From Pontibacter sp. SGAir0037 (lineage in GTDB: Bacteria; Bacteroidota; Bacteroidia; Cytophagales; Hymenobacteraceae), in contig NZ_CP028093.1 of the NCBI RefSeq assembly GCF_005491705.1, positions 62,001 to 126,000 of the forward strand: a DNA stretch of 64,000 bases, given 5' to 3'. The first letter of the stretch is position 1; each line of letters starts with the position of its first letter. This document shows positions 1 through 9,206 of the stretch, piece by piece. The position numbers were made by a program, and so were the translations under genes. The notes under the pieces were generated by a model. That model was not told the origin of the DNA. It made no database searches and saw only the letters and a program-made list of their open reading frames with translations.

Positions 1-20
1 AGGTAGAGCGAGTAGCCCAG

Positions 21-947
21 GTGTGGCTGGCGCAGACCATGCAGGTGAAGGACATGGCCCTGCAGGCCCGGCTCTGGGAACAATGTTACCGGAAGGGCGA
101 CGGCTATATTGCCTGCCCGCTTCACTACGTGGAGAAGCTGTTCCTGCTCAATTACAGCCTCAGTACCATCCGCACCTACCACAGCCTGCTCCTGCGCTTT
201 CTGAATGCGCACAGGGATAGCGGGCTGGAGGGCATACATGCTTTCTCGGAAGAGGCCATCAACCACTACCACCGCCAGATGGTGCAGGCCGGCACCTATT
301 CCGTATCGTTTGTGAACCAGTCCATCAATGCCGTGAAGTTCTACTACCAGCGCGTGCTGCTGCGGCACGAGGTGCAGCTGGGCCAGGTGGAGCGGCCCGA
401 GAAGCCCGAGCGGCTGCCGCAGGTGCTCAGCAAGCAGGACGTGCTGAAAATCCTCTCTGTGACCGAGAACCTCAAGCACCGCTGCATGCTGCAGCTTTTG
501 TATGCGGGTGGCCTGCGTATTGGCGAAGTGATCAACCTGAAACTTACGGACGTGCAGTCGGAGCGCAACCTGCTGCTGATCCGTGGCGGCAAAGGCAAGA
601 AGGACCGCACCACGCTGCTCTCCCAAAAGCTGCTGGAAAGCCTGCGTGCTTATTACAAGCAGTACAGGCCCAGGGTGTGGCTCTTTGAGGGGCAGACGGG
701 CGGGCAATATACGGTGGAGAGCATCCGCAGCGTGTTCCGGGCCAGCAAGGAGAAGGCAGGCGTGAAAGCACCCGCCACGCCACATACCCTGCGCCATTCT
801 TTTGCCACTCACCTGCTAGAGCAAGGAACGGATTTAAGGTATATCCAGGTGCTGCTGGGACATCGGAGCAGCAAGACCACCGAGATCTACACCCACATCA
901 CCACCCATGCGCTGGATAAAATTGTCAGCCCGTTGGATAATCTCTAG
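21..947 (+). CDS. Tyrosine recombinase (XerC/XerD-like), probably 5' partial
   Basis: Site-specific DNA recombinase of the phage integrase family, cutting and rejoining DNA through a 3'-phosphotyrosine. The N-terminal SAM-like core-binding domain covers about residues 30-115 and the catalytic domain 135-300. Visible active-site residues are the Arg in GGLRIGE, the HTLRH box (H-x-x-R), the His in LLGHRS and the Tyr in EIYTH. The frame is open to the left edge and position 21 is only the first possible GTG, so the true start may lie outside. On a plasmid it could resolve multimers or move a cassette; no attachment site was recognised near it. Confidence 0.9.
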   Translation: MWLAQTMQVKDMALQARLWEQCYRKGDGYIACPLHYVEKLFLLNYSLSTIRTYHSLLLRFLNAHRDSGLEGIHAFSEEAINHYHRQMVQAGTYSVSFVNQSINAVKFYYQRVLLRHEVQLGQVERPEKPERLPQVLSKQDVLKILSVTENLKHRCMLQLLYAGGLRIGEVINLKLTDVQSERNLLLIRGGKGKKDRTTLLSQKLLESLRAYYKQYRPRVWLFEGQTGGQYTVESIRSVFRASKEKAGVKAPATPHTLRHSFATHLLEQGTDLRYIQVLLGHRSSKTTEIYTHITTHALDKIVSPLDNL

Positions 948-1129
948 CAATCACCTATATTAGCTTAACTATATAAACGCATGCGCACTACAGCCACAAG
1001 TATCAGATCCAGTAAGCAAAAGTGGACTCAAGCAGTGTTTAGCTACTACGTACATAGTGCAGATAAGCGTATGTTGTCGTATATACTATAGTTAGCAAAG
1101 AATAAAATCATCCACAAAACCCTTATAAT

Positions 1130-1666
1130 ATGAAAACACCAATTCTATCCCTCTTTATCCTGATTGTCCTTATTTCCTTCTCATCCTGTAAAAAGAAAGA
1201 CGCTAATCCCAGAGAAGAACTTCCTGCAGCTACTATGGAAGGCAAAAACACTTTCGGAGCTATGGTCAATGGTAAGGTGTGGTTGCCAAAGGGCAGACCC
1301 AGTACGTTCCAGTCAAATTTTAATGTTATTTACGACCCTGCTTATAAAGGTGGCACTTTAAATATAGCAGCCTACAGGAAAACCAAAGAAAGTCCTGCAG
1401 AATACGATTATTTTATAATAGCTATGGCTCAAGTTGATAAAGCAGGAGTTTATACTTTCGATAATGCTGAGATAAGCGGAGTAAGGTTCTATAACGAATA
1501 CTGCGATTATGACAAGGGTCCAGAAGTATCCCGCAGCGGCACACTTGAAGTAACTAAACTTGATTTAGAGAACGGCATAATAGCAGGGAATTTCTCATTT
1601 ACGCTATCCAAGACTGGATGTGAAGACATTCGTGTTACCGAAGGTAGGTTTGATGGAAAACTGTAG
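1130..1666 (+). CDS. DUF6252-like lipoprotein
   Basis: Small secreted lipoprotein of unknown function. It starts with a type II signal peptide (MKTPILSLF...ISFSSC) whose lipobox Cys is followed by KKKDAN, typical for Bacteroidota. The stretch TFGAMVNGKVW after residue 40 is the hallmark opening of DUF6252, a beta-rich family found next to many outer-membrane systems in this phylum. It is a lone plus-strand gene between the recombinase and the convergent conjugation block, and its codon use is more AT-rich than the tra genes. The family assignment rests on this motif and the length. Confidence 0.75.
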   Translation: MKTPILSLFILIVLISFSSCKKKDANPREELPAATMEGKNTFGAMVNGKVWLPKGRPSTFQSNFNVIYDPAYKGGTLNIAAYRKTKESPAEYDYFIIAMAQVDKAGVYTFDNAEISGVRFYNEYCDYDKGPEVSRSGTLEVTKLDLENGIIAGNFSFTLSKTGCEDIRVTEGRFDGKL

Positions 1667-1696
1667 AATACCAAAGAATATCCCTTGCTAACCCTG

Positions 1697-1738
1697 CACA
1701 GGCTCTATACTTCGGCTACGCCTCGTTCGCAGCCTGTA
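1697..1738. terminator. Possible bidirectional hairpin between convergent genes
   Basis: ACAGGCT (1698-1704) and AGCCTGT (1731-1737) form a 7-bp inverted repeat in the 79-bp gap between the convergent lipoprotein and regulator genes. The loop is long and there is no clear U-tract, so the terminator role is weakly supported. Confidence 0.3.
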
Positions 1739-1745
1739 CTAACCG

Positions 1746-2096
1746 TTAAGGGGTATCAAGCAAACGTATCACCTCCTCAATCTGCGTGGAAAACTCACTT
1801 TGAGCCAGCTTCAGCTTTTCAACAGCAATGCTGTTGATGCTGTGGCTGTTGGATAGCTTCTCGTGCTTTTCCAGGATGTCAAAGTTGTCGGAAAAAAGAA
1901 GGTCCACGTGAAAGTGCTTGCTGTAGAAGCTGAACAGAAGTAAAAGCAGTTCGATCGTCCCTCCCACCCCGTTCTCCAGCCGGGATATCTGGTTCTGGTT
2001 CACCCCCATGGACTCTGCCAGGCTCTCCTGCGATAAATCAAGCCGCTTTCGCAGCAGCTTTAGCCTTTGGCCTAACTCCTGTATGCTCACGCTCAT
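1746..2096 (-). CDS. XRE-family HTH regulator at the end of the tra operon
   Basis: Cro/cI-type DNA-binding protein. Residues 8-60 form the HTH_3 domain (LGQRLKLLRKRLDLSQESLA, then NQNQISRLENG as recognition helix). The C-terminal half is helical and lacks a known domain; it may dimerise. The ATG overlaps the last codons of the coupling-protein gene by 4 bases (ATGA), so it is translationally coupled to the conjugation operon and is likely an operon-encoded regulator of transfer. No operator for it was identified. Confidence 0.85.
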   Translation of the reverse strand: MSVSIQELGQRLKLLRKRLDLSQESLAESMGVNQNQISRLENGVGGTIELLLLLFSFYSKHFHVDLLFSDNFDILEKHEKLSNSHSINSIAVEKLKLAQSEFSTQIEEVIRLLDTP

Positions 2097-4060
2097 ACCT
2101 GTAACGCTGTGATTAGTGTCTTAACCTCATTTCTAATTTTATTGTAGTTTGCTCTCAGGATTTGGTCTTTTTGGTCAGGGGTGCCAAAGTTATAAAATTT
2201 TGGCAGGTCAAGATACTGCTTTTCTTCCTGTTGTATGTTATCAAGGTCAAGATTAATTTTACAGTGGTAGGTACTGGCAACGTACTTTCCGCTATACGCT
2301 TCGCTATCGGAAGCCACCTGGCCTACCAGTTCACCGGTCTGCAGATTGGCAATTTTTGATGCCGGAATAAGCGGTCCCATTTCCTCGTTCATGTTCACCG
2401 AAGTACGGTTCCGGTCCACACTGAGCCCCTCCTTTAGCTGCCTCACCCTACCAAACAGTTTCTCCAGCCAGTCAAGCGTTTCTTTATTACGGGCAGAGCC
2501 CGAGAGTACATTGGCCGCTACAGAGCAAATGGTGTCGGCTGTTTCCCTGCCATACTGCTGCCTCAGCTGCGGTAGTTCCTGCAGGCCCAGCAGCACAGCT
2601 ATCTTGTTGCTCCTGGCAGTAGCGATCAGGTTCTCCACCCGGTGTATGTAAAGCGTGGGTGACTCATCCACGATCAGCCCACAGGGCAAGTTCCCCTTTG
2701 TATTGATCAATCGTGTCATGCGATTGAGGATAAGCGCATTGCAGGCACTGTTAATGCTCTGTGTGGCCGGGTCATTTGCAATCACCAAAACAGAAGGGTT
2801 TTCCGGGTCCGTTATTTTTAAATTAAAGTCGTCTCCTGATAATACCCAGAATGTTTCTTTTGTGGCCAGCCGGCCAATATTAATCTTTAAGGTGCCAATC
2901 TGCCCTTCCAGCTGCTCAAAGGCTCTGTTCTTGTAGGCTGTGGCAAAAGGCGAAAGCAGACTCTCCAGCTCAGGTTCGGAAAAGAGCACCTCGAAAATCT
3001 GATCATAGCTGAGGTTAATGAAGGAAAGCACATGCGGAAACGAGGAGTACCGGCCTCCCTCATGGCGGCTCAGAAAGTAGATGCAGCTGGCCAGGAAATT
3101 AACGGCTGACTGGTTGAAGAATTGCGCAGTCCCTGAGTCCCTGTCTCCTTTCCGCAGCGCCTCCAGCAGCGCCTCAGCCGTTTCGGTGGCATCAGCCAGG
3201 GTAGGCAGGTACTCCGGCTTTAAAGGATTAAACCTCCTGCTGTGCTCTACGCTGTTAAAGTTGATGACATGGAACCTGTGGTTTTTCAATACCCCTCTCT
3301 TTCTATTGACCAGGTAATGGTAATAAGTCGTTCTGGCCAGGTCTGGAAACTTGAAGTCGTAGACCATCATAGAGAAGCCTTTCCCCAGAAGCTGCTTGAT
3401 AAAAGGCAACACCACCGAGAAAGACTTTCCAGAGCCGGGCGTACCGATCAGCAGTGTTGCCCGAAAGGGGTTCACCACATTAAGCCACCCGCGGTGTATC
3501 CGCTTTTGGTAATAGTAAAGCATCGGGATATTCACCGAGAAAGGCGTATGTACCAATTTCCTGGACTGCTCAAAGGACTCATTCTCCACGTTAAATTTGT
3601 CCTTCATCAATCGGTGCTGTATATGCTTGGAGATATTATCCAAGGCTATATGAATCATCATCGCACCTAAGAAAGAGAGCAGGATGTAAGCCGCATCAGA
3701 CAGGGACACATCCCAGAAAAGAATACGGCTGCTTTCAAAGAAATAAAACAAACCCGAGCCAAAGAAAAAGGCGCAGCCGATGAGCAAGGGAAGGAAGATA
3801 TGCCGGAGCGGGTCGAGGTCCAGGTTCTTCCTGGCCTTTGTGCCAATGCTCACGATCAGAATCAACCCGAAAGTGAAAGCTTTGGAGAAGTAGATGTGCT
3901 CATAAATAGCCATGCGCTTTACTTTGCGCAGTACAGGCTGCAGCTGATACATACTGCCCGAATCCATAAAGAGGAAAACAGCTACCTCCACCACAATAGT
4001 GAAGTAGATAAGTCCCTGTAGGAAGGAGTAAAGTTTTTTAATTTCGCTGGATTCTTCCAT
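2093..4060 (-). CDS. mobC: Type IV coupling protein (VirD4/TraG-like, MobC of Bacteroidota)
   Basis: ATPase that brings the relaxase-DNA complex to the type IV secretion channel. Residues 10-140 hold about four membrane segments, typical of Bacteroidota coupling proteins. Walker A is GTPGSGKS at 206-213 and Walker B is LIVDES at 462-467, with the TraM-recognition/TraG-D region in between. The length of 655 aa fits the family. It lies downstream of traO, separated by about 100 bp, and is the second last gene of the minus-strand transfer block. Nothing is truncated. In Bacteroides mobilisation nomenclature this is the MobC position. Confidence 0.93.
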   Translation of the reverse strand: MEESSEIKKLYSFLQGLIYFTIVVEVAVFLFMDSGSMYQLQPVLRKVKRMAIYEHIYFSKAFTFGLILIVSIGTKARKNLDLDPLRHIFLPLLIGCAFFFGSGLFYFFESSRILFWDVSLSDAAYILLSFLGAMMIHIALDNISKHIQHRLMKDKFNVENESFEQSRKLVHTPFSVNIPMLYYYQKRIHRGWLNVVNPFRATLLIGTPGSGKSFSVVLPFIKQLLGKGFSMMVYDFKFPDLARTTYYHYLVNRKRGVLKNHRFHVINFNSVEHSRRFNPLKPEYLPTLADATETAEALLEALRKGDRDSGTAQFFNQSAVNFLASCIYFLSRHEGGRYSSFPHVLSFINLSYDQIFEVLFSEPELESLLSPFATAYKNRAFEQLEGQIGTLKINIGRLATKETFWVLSGDDFNLKITDPENPSVLVIANDPATQSINSACNALILNRMTRLINTKGNLPCGLIVDESPTLYIHRVENLIATARSNKIAVLLGLQELPQLRQQYGRETADTICSVAANVLSGSARNKETLDWLEKLFGRVRQLKEGLSVDRNRTSVNMNEEMGPLIPASKIANLQTGELVGQVASDSEAYSGKYVASTYHCKINLDLDNIQQEEKQYLDLPKFYNFGTPDQKDQILRANYNKIRNEVKTLITALQV

Positions 4061-4164
4061 ATCGTTCCTGATAAAGGTTATCCAATACTATCAGATAGAT
4101 GTGAGGGAAAATCTTAGCAAACTTTCTTTCCCGAAAAAATTCCCGTCGACTAGCCAAATCCTGC

Positions 4165-4623
4165 TCACAATGGAATTTTGATGCCCGCCAGTAAGCCAGT
4201 CCTAAAGTTGTGGTTTACCCGAAGCACGCCCTCATTTTTCTGTTGGAGCATCAGCACTACATTTCCCGGCAGCACATAGCCCAGCTCCAGGCCTGCCTGC
4301 AGGGCTCCTATGAAGTGCTCGGTGCTAGAGCCAATGCCTGCCCCCACACGCAGCTTGAGGAATGTATTCTTAGACCGCGTAATCATGGGCTTGTAGGCGG
4401 CCCCCACCAGCCAGTTTTTGCTGTCGTCCACATTGCTCTTATAGGCATCACCGTAGATCTCATAGGAATTGTGGTAGCATTTGCTGAACTCTAGGGCAAG
4501 GTTAGCAGTTAAGGCATCCTTGTACATCCAGCCGCCTGCCAAGTTCAGGTGGGTGTAGCCCTCTTGCGCTCGGCACGGCAGCACAATTAAGAGCAGTAAG
4601 GAAAGGAGTAACGACTTTCTCAT
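4165..4623 (-). CDS. traO: Conjugal transfer protein TraO
   Basis: Small exported protein with a signal peptide (MRKSLLLSLLLLIVLPCRAQ) followed by about 130 residues of alternating polar and hydrophobic strands, as in a small outer-membrane barrel. It ends in GLLAGIKIPL, with a terminal hydrophobic strand. Position directly after traN and length match TraO of Bacteroidota conjugative elements, which is thought to be an outer-membrane part of the transfer apparatus. The start ATG overlaps the traN stop by 4 bases, so the two are translationally coupled. Confidence 0.75.
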   Translation of the reverse strand: MRKSLLLSLLLLIVLPCRAQEGYTHLNLAGGWMYKDALTANLALEFSKCYHNSYEIYGDAYKSNVDDSKNWLVGAAYKPMITRSKNTFLKLRVGAGIGSSTEHFIGALQAGLELGYVLPGNVVLMLQQKNEGVLRVNHNFRTGLLAGIKIPL

Positions 4624-5408
4624 AAGGTGTCTGCATGAAGGATGTCGGAATAGTCAATTTTAAGGGAGATGGTGCGCCCAGAAATCTGCTCCTCGGCCAC
4701 CTCAATATGGAACACCTTGTCCTCTGGGAAAGTAAACTTCCTGAAAACAAACACGTTCCGGTACTGGCGCTTGAAGTGACCCGTGTCATAAAGCTGGAAA
4801 CTGGGCTGTAGCTCCACCTGTTGAAAGTTAGTGGCCTTGACAACCTTTTTATCCTCAACCTTAAACCGTATTTGATCGACCGTATAGGGAATGTTGGTAT
4901 CATTCCTGAGGGAGAGATCAATAAAGAAATAGTCCCCCACCGTATAGATGTTGTTCAGCCTTGCCCGCATCCCCTGCCCTTTCGTAGTCACACTGTTGAA
5001 CCGGGGTTTTCGCTGGAGAGCCAGCAGCGCAAACCGTGCCATGTCCTCCCGGCTCATGGCCACAGCCGGGTTCAGGTAATCATCTACCTGGGTAGGGTCT
5101 ATACGCACCTCCGTGTCTGCCCGATCCGCCCGGCTGTAGGCTAGCTTATACTGTACAAGGAAGCGCTCTCCAACAATGGTGATAATGCCTGGCTTTGCTC
5201 CGCCATGCTTGGGTTTGACCCGAAGGATGTTGGCAACAGGTATGTCTCCGGCCACATCATCTGTGGAGATATCCACGTACTGTATCGGCTCAGGACTCAC
5301 AATATGCGTGGAGATGCTTTCATGCACGTGCACTACCTGAAGAGAATCCTGTGCCGAGACGGAAAATTTTACGGCAAACAGCACATATAGAAGGAATAGC
5401 TTTTTCAT
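4620..5408 (-). CDS. traN: Conjugative transposon protein TraN (DUF4138)
   Basis: Periplasmic or outer-membrane component of the Bacteroidota type IV secretion system, in the position taken by VirB9-like proteins. A Sec signal peptide (residues 1-19, ending VSAQ) precedes a beta-rich DUF4138 domain with the conserved IGD/VGE-type stretch IVGERFLVQYKLAY near residue 80 and a C-terminal sandwich (FVFRKFTFPEDKVF). It sits 1 bp after the traM stop and overlaps traO by 4 bases. Length of 262 aa is usual for the family. Confidence 0.9.
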   Translation of the reverse strand: MKKLFLLYVLFAVKFSVSAQDSLQVVHVHESISTHIVSPEPIQYVDISTDDVAGDIPVANILRVKPKHGGAKPGIITIVGERFLVQYKLAYSRADRADTEVRIDPTQVDDYLNPAVAMSREDMARFALLALQRKPRFNSVTTKGQGMRARLNNIYTVGDYFFIDLSLRNDTNIPYTVDQIRFKVEDKKVVKATNFQQVELQPSFQLYDTGHFKRQYRNVFVFRKFTFPEDKVFHIEVAEEQISGRTISLKIDYSDILHADTL

Positions 5409-5409
5409 A

Positions 5410-6591
5410 TTACTGGGCTTTATTATCTATCAAATAAACAATGGTGTTGTACTTCAACTTAGCTTTATTCTTCCGGATGGCTTTGCCAGCGGCGCGGGTA
5501 GTGGTCTGCGAAACCCTTTCCAGCATAGAATAAAGCATTTGGCTGGCGTTGTCAGGTGAATCCTCAAAAGTCAGTGTCTGACCACTGCTCACATTCCCGG
5601 CAAGCTCTTTTGTAAAGTCCCGGAACTGTGAATCTGGGACATACAGCCCAGCCAAGCCGTCGTTGTCATAGATACTCAGGTCTACCGGGATGATTTGGTT
5701 GCCGTAGAGTATAGAGCGGATAGTTATCTCAATTCGTTGGGCACTGAAACCGGAAACAGTGCCGTAGAGGTAGCTGCCTTTCTTTATTTCGTAGTCCCGC
5801 ACATAGATGTCATCCAGCAAGCGAATCCTGATCCTGCCGCCTTGCATCACCTTTAACCCTTCGTCCAGAATAGCTCTGATAAACTGCTCCTCACTGTCGG
5901 CTGTAATGGTATTGAAAAAGGCTTTATTCGTATTTCTGCTTTTGGTCACGGGTAACGGTGTCGGCTCTTGCTTCTCGGAAGCCGGTGCATGGGCCTTCAT
6001 CGGCTGTGGCCCCCTACGAGAAGGCACAGGTTCCTCTCCTACCCGGCTCAGGCTGTCAATAAACATCATCTGCTCCCGGAATAGCCGCATTTCCTCTTCA
6101 TATGCCGATTCAACTTTGCGCATAGGGCGGGCTGACCGTCCAGGCACAGAGGCAGTAGCCGATGCATAGCGCTCTGAGCTGATGCGCTGCCGCTGGCTTA
6201 CCCGCTCCATAAACCCCTCCGGCTGCTGATCCGATAGGATACGGTTATTGAGACTGTCGAGCATCCGCCGCTCCTCCTCCGTGTACACGCTGCCATAGGC
6301 AATGTCCCTGGGGTCTACCCTATCCTCCCCGATTTCCTGCATGGCCGAGTAGTCGGTCCTATATTTAAACTCGTCCCGAAAAGCCGAGAACTTATCCTTC
6401 ATTTCCCGCTTTCTCAAGTTAGCATCCGGAAGGGAGGTATTAAGGGCTGTTGTCTCGGTGAGCTCCACTTTTGTTTGTGCGGCGGTGGCCGCCGGTGTCA
6501 TGTCCAGCCACAGATAATTAAGCAGGACAAGGAAAGGGAGTATGATGAGCGGGATGGCATACCTGGGATGCCGAAAGTTAATTCTCTTCAT
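5410..6591 (-). CDS. traM: Conjugative transposon protein TraM (VirB10-like)
   Basis: Inner-membrane-anchored channel protein of the transfer apparatus. One membrane segment lies near residues 12-28 (YAIPLIILPFLVLLNYLWLD), followed by a long charged, proline-containing periplasmic linker (30-215) and a folded C-terminal domain with GSYLYGTVSGFSAQRIEI and IIPVDLSIYDNDGLAGLYV, the most conserved part of TraM/VirB10. It overlaps traL by 14 bases upstream and abuts traN downstream. Length of 393 aa fits the family. Confidence 0.92.
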   Translation of the reverse strand: MKRINFRHPRYAIPLIILPFLVLLNYLWLDMTPAATAAQTKVELTETTALNTSLPDANLRKREMKDKFSAFRDEFKYRTDYSAMQEIGEDRVDPRDIAYGSVYTEEERRMLDSLNNRILSDQQPEGFMERVSQRQRISSERYASATASVPGRSARPMRKVESAYEEEMRLFREQMMFIDSLSRVGEEPVPSRRGPQPMKAHAPASEKQEPTPLPVTKSRNTNKAFFNTITADSEEQFIRAILDEGLKVMQGGRIRIRLLDDIYVRDYEIKKGSYLYGTVSGFSAQRIEITIRSILYGNQIIPVDLSIYDNDGLAGLYVPDSQFRDFTKELAGNVSSGQTLTFEDSPDNASQMLYSMLERVSQTTTRAAGKAIRKNKAKLKYNTIVYLIDNKAQ

Positions 6592-6964
6592 GGATGATTC
6601 GGTTTAAACGCTGATCAATAGCTTTGAGAAAAACACTGTCTTGGGCACGCAGGCTGTCAGGATCCAGCTGCCTGGCCGTGTTGTAGAGCTTTATCAGCTC
6701 CAGCATATCTGCGGTACTCGACCTGCCTATTGTCATCTTGTCGCCAGAAGTATCAAGCTGCCTGTACAGCTTGCCAACCGACACGGCATAGTTTCCCTGG
6801 TGCAGGTGCCGGACGACTAATAGGCCCATGACAGCTACAGACAGTAAAACCAGCATGGCCAGCACCACTGCTTTAGGATTCGAGGCACAGTTGTCCCTGA
6901 CACTTTCCCTGAGGTATGAAAGCCTTTGCTTTATGTTACCGCTAAAAGGATTTCTTTTCGACAT
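6578..6964 (-). CDS. traL: TraL-like small membrane protein of the transfer operon
   Basis: 128-residue protein with one membrane span (about residues 33-51, AVVLAMLVLLSVAVMGLLVV) and a helical periplasmic C-terminus containing STADMLELIKLYNTARQLDP. Placement between traK and traM and topology fit TraL, although sequence similarity to the classical DUF3989 TraL was not tested. It overlaps traK by 23 bases and traM by 14 bases. A decayed 3' fragment of a related gene lies at 20309-20546, which shows that a second element with the same gene type has been present. Confidence 0.7.
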   Translation of the reverse strand: MSKRNPFSGNIKQRLSYLRESVRDNCASNPKAVVLAMLVLLSVAVMGLLVVRHLHQGNYAVSVGKLYRQLDTSGDKMTIGRSSTADMLELIKLYNTARQLDPDSLRAQDSVFLKAIDQRLNRIIHEEN

Positions 6965-7550
6965 ACTCCAAGTCCTTGTTCATGACCGTTTTCCAGTTCT
7001 TTATCAAAAGTCCATGGGGGTTGTTCTCTGTGCGCGGCACTTCCTCAAGATCCCCCTCTGTGACAAGAAGTCTTTTCATCACAGAGGTCTCCCGCTCAAT
7101 GCGCTGTGTGGCGTAGTAGGTAAAGTGCCTGTTTTCGTCCACTTTAACGCTATCGGTTTTGATCGTCAAAACCGCAGAACTAGCCAGGATCTGGTTGTAA
7201 TAGCCCTTCTCCTTCAGGTTGTTGTATTGTGCCAGACCGGATTCATCCACCAGGTACATGGCCTTGGAGATGTTATTCTTGATGTAGGCGTCATCTGGAG
7301 GTAGTGTGAAGAAGAGCAGGTGAAACATGTTCACGTGCGACTTGTACTCTACTGTCCGGTTTACCCCCAGCTCGGTCTGCTCCACCAAGAGCGGCACCGA
7401 GTGGTCGATCACATAGATCTTCTTCCGCTGCTCCTCGGCATAACGAAAGGCAAAGGCGCAAACCATACCTACTATAATGATGGAGGAGATAAAGCTGCCG
7501 ATACTTACGGCAAATGCCAGCTTCATTTTCTTTTCGAGGTTGTTTATCAT
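6942..7550 (-). CDS. traK: Conjugative transposon protein TraK (VirB8-like)
   Basis: Bitopic inner-membrane protein that nucleates assembly of the secretion channel. A membrane span at residues 11-32 (LAFAVSIGSFISSIIIVGMV) is followed by a periplasmic NTF2-like domain with the family features RTVEYKSHVNMFHLLFFTLPP and DESGLAQYNNLKEKGYYNQI. Length of 202 aa matches TraK of Bacteroidota elements. It lies 17 bp after traJ and overlaps traL. Confidence 0.92.
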   Translation of the reverse strand: MINNLEKKMKLAFAVSIGSFISSIIIVGMVCAFAFRYAEEQRKKIYVIDHSVPLLVEQTELGVNRTVEYKSHVNMFHLLFFTLPPDDAYIKNNISKAMYLVDESGLAQYNNLKEKGYYNQILASSAVLTIKTDSVKVDENRHFTYYATQRIERETSVMKRLLVTEGDLEEVPRTENNPHGLLIKNWKTVMNKDLEYVEKKSF

Positions 7551-7567
7551 AGCAAGCGCTTTTTAGT

Positions 7568-8563
7568 TTATTTTAAAATTCCTCCGGCCGCCTTCGCAGC
7601 TCCTCCTGCCATCGTGCCAATGGCATTGCCCACGCCCGTGGTGTGCACGATCCAGGTGGAAATAATGGGAATGGTCAGCATGGCCAATCCTCCCACAATC
7701 AAGGAGACGATGTAGAAACTGATGCCGCCCGAGGGGAAGGAAACGTAGGCAATGAACATCTCTTCGTTGCCCAGTACCGCCTTCAGGATATCTATTTCCT
7801 TCATCAACCCATACTTGACCAGCACAAAGGAGATGGACATAACGATATAGCCCAGTCCCGAGTACAGCCCTACGGAAATATAGCGGGCAATCCAGGTCAG
7901 GTAGGAGTCCCGAAAGCCCGGCAGCACGCTAAGGGCAAAGGAGAAGGGGCCCAGGATCACTAAGATGCCTGCAAAGATGATCTGCAGGAAATAAATAATG
8001 TAGGAGCATACCTGGAAGATGCTGATCACAATCCACTCAACCACCATCATCGCCGTAAAGTGCAGCTTGGCCATCAGCATCAGGTAATAGCCTTTCATTT
8101 TGTTAAACAGGGGTTGCAGGTCAATCCCCATAGTTTCGTACCAGCTCGCGTCACTGGCCTCACTCTCAATCCGCTCAAACTCGGCGCTGCTCTCAGAGAG
8201 TTTTCGGGCCACAGAGTCCACCAGCGCGAGGCGTTCCCGGTGCAAATCCTCCACCTGGTCTACCTGTGCGCCGTACATGCCTTTTGCCTGATCATTGACT
8301 AGCTGCAGCGGCAGGTTCACTGCGTCGATAAACCCTGGCCAGAAAACAATCACCAGTGTCAGGGCGAAAGGGCGCAGCAAGGGCATGATGCGAAGCGTTT
8401 CATCCCCGGCCATCATTTTGTAAGCCTCCAGGCCAAAGTAGAGCAGCATGCTGATGGCGCAAAGCGCCTGCGCATCATACAGAAAAACACTCACCAAATC
8501 CTGTATATTGAGAAAGAGCCCGTCGAACAGGTCAAATATGGCTTTATCGATCAATTCACGCAT
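7568..8563 (-). CDS. traJ: Conjugative transposon protein TraJ (VirB6-like)
   Basis: Polytopic inner-membrane protein of the type IV secretion channel. At least five hydrophobic segments are visible (around residues 30-50, 78-95, 165-210, 225-255 and 270-310). It ends in a Gly/Ala-rich tail (GTMAGGAAKAAGGILK). The soluble loop at 95-155 (VNDQAKGMYGAQVDQVEDLH) corresponds to the periplasmic loop of VirB6/TraJ. It starts 4 bp after the upstream gene and is followed by traK. Confidence 0.9.
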   Translation of the reverse strand: MRELIDKAIFDLFDGLFLNIQDLVSVFLYDAQALCAISMLLYFGLEAYKMMAGDETLRIMPLLRPFALTLVIVFWPGFIDAVNLPLQLVNDQAKGMYGAQVDQVEDLHRERLALVDSVARKLSESSAEFERIESEASDASWYETMGIDLQPLFNKMKGYYLMLMAKLHFTAMMVVEWIVISIFQVCSYIIYFLQIIFAGILVILGPFSFALSVLPGFRDSYLTWIARYISVGLYSGLGYIVMSISFVLVKYGLMKEIDILKAVLGNEEMFIAYVSFPSGGISFYIVSLIVGGLAMLTIPIISTWIVHTTGVGNAIGTMAGGAAKAAGGILK

Positions 8564-8567
8564 AGCA

Positions 8568-9191
8568 TCAGTCGGTTAAGTCCTGACTCGTTTTAAAGAG
8601 AGAGATGAGCCGCCTGAAATCATTCCTCAAGGCCGTAAGCTCCCCGATGTATACCCGCAGCTGCTCCCCTTTTTTGGCATCGTCCAGGTAAGCGTCCAGG
8701 ATGATCCCGATGTCGGCGTTAATTCTATCCCGCTCGGCATGGATGGCCAAAATATAATCTGCCTGCACCCCGGCCTGCACCGCCTCAGCATTCATCCCCA
8801 ATAGGGCAGTGTTGAGTTCATCGATCTTCTTTTTATACAACAGGTGGTAGCCTTTATTCAGGGACCTGTCGGCAAACTTGAACATCTCCTGCTCATATAC
8901 CTGGCTTACAGCTTCCTCCTGCGCCTCCGCCTTCACCCTGTTCTGGCTCAGCAAAGCCATGGTAGGCGCAAGCTGCAGCATGTTCCGCCTGTCAGGTCCT
9001 TTCCTGTACTTGTTATGAAACAGAATAAAGTACCATTTCGGGTTGAACTTTCCCCAACGGGTAACAACCTCCCGCTCCAGCTGGTACCTTGTGTTTTTGC
9101 TGTTAACTGGCTGCACGCCTTGCCCCAGGGCATCTGTAAAGAGGCCAGGAAGCAGGGCCAGGCACAAAGCGGGTACAAATATTGAATTCAT
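8568..9191 (-). CDS. Secreted protein of the transfer operon, unknown
   Basis: 207-residue protein with a signal peptide (ALCLALLPGLFTDALGQG), a basic region typical of exported proteins (GKFNPKWYFILFHNKYRKG) and a long helical C-terminus without a recognised domain. It is 15 bp after traI and 4 bp before traJ, so it belongs to the transfer operon. Classical Bacteroides tra operons have no clear counterpart between TraI and TraJ, so this may be an accessory periplasmic component of the plasmid-type subgroup. Confidence 0.7.
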   Translation of the reverse strand: MNSIFVPALCLALLPGLFTDALGQGVQPVNSKNTRYQLEREVVTRWGKFNPKWYFILFHNKYRKGPDRRNMLQLAPTMALLSQNRVKAEAQEEAVSQVYEQEMFKFADRSLNKGYHLLYKKKIDELNTALLGMNAEAVQAGVQADYILAIHAERDRINADIGIILDAYLDDAKKGEQLRVYIGELTALRNDFRRLISLFKTSQDLTD

Positions 9192-9206
9192 AGCAATTGA
9201 GATAAT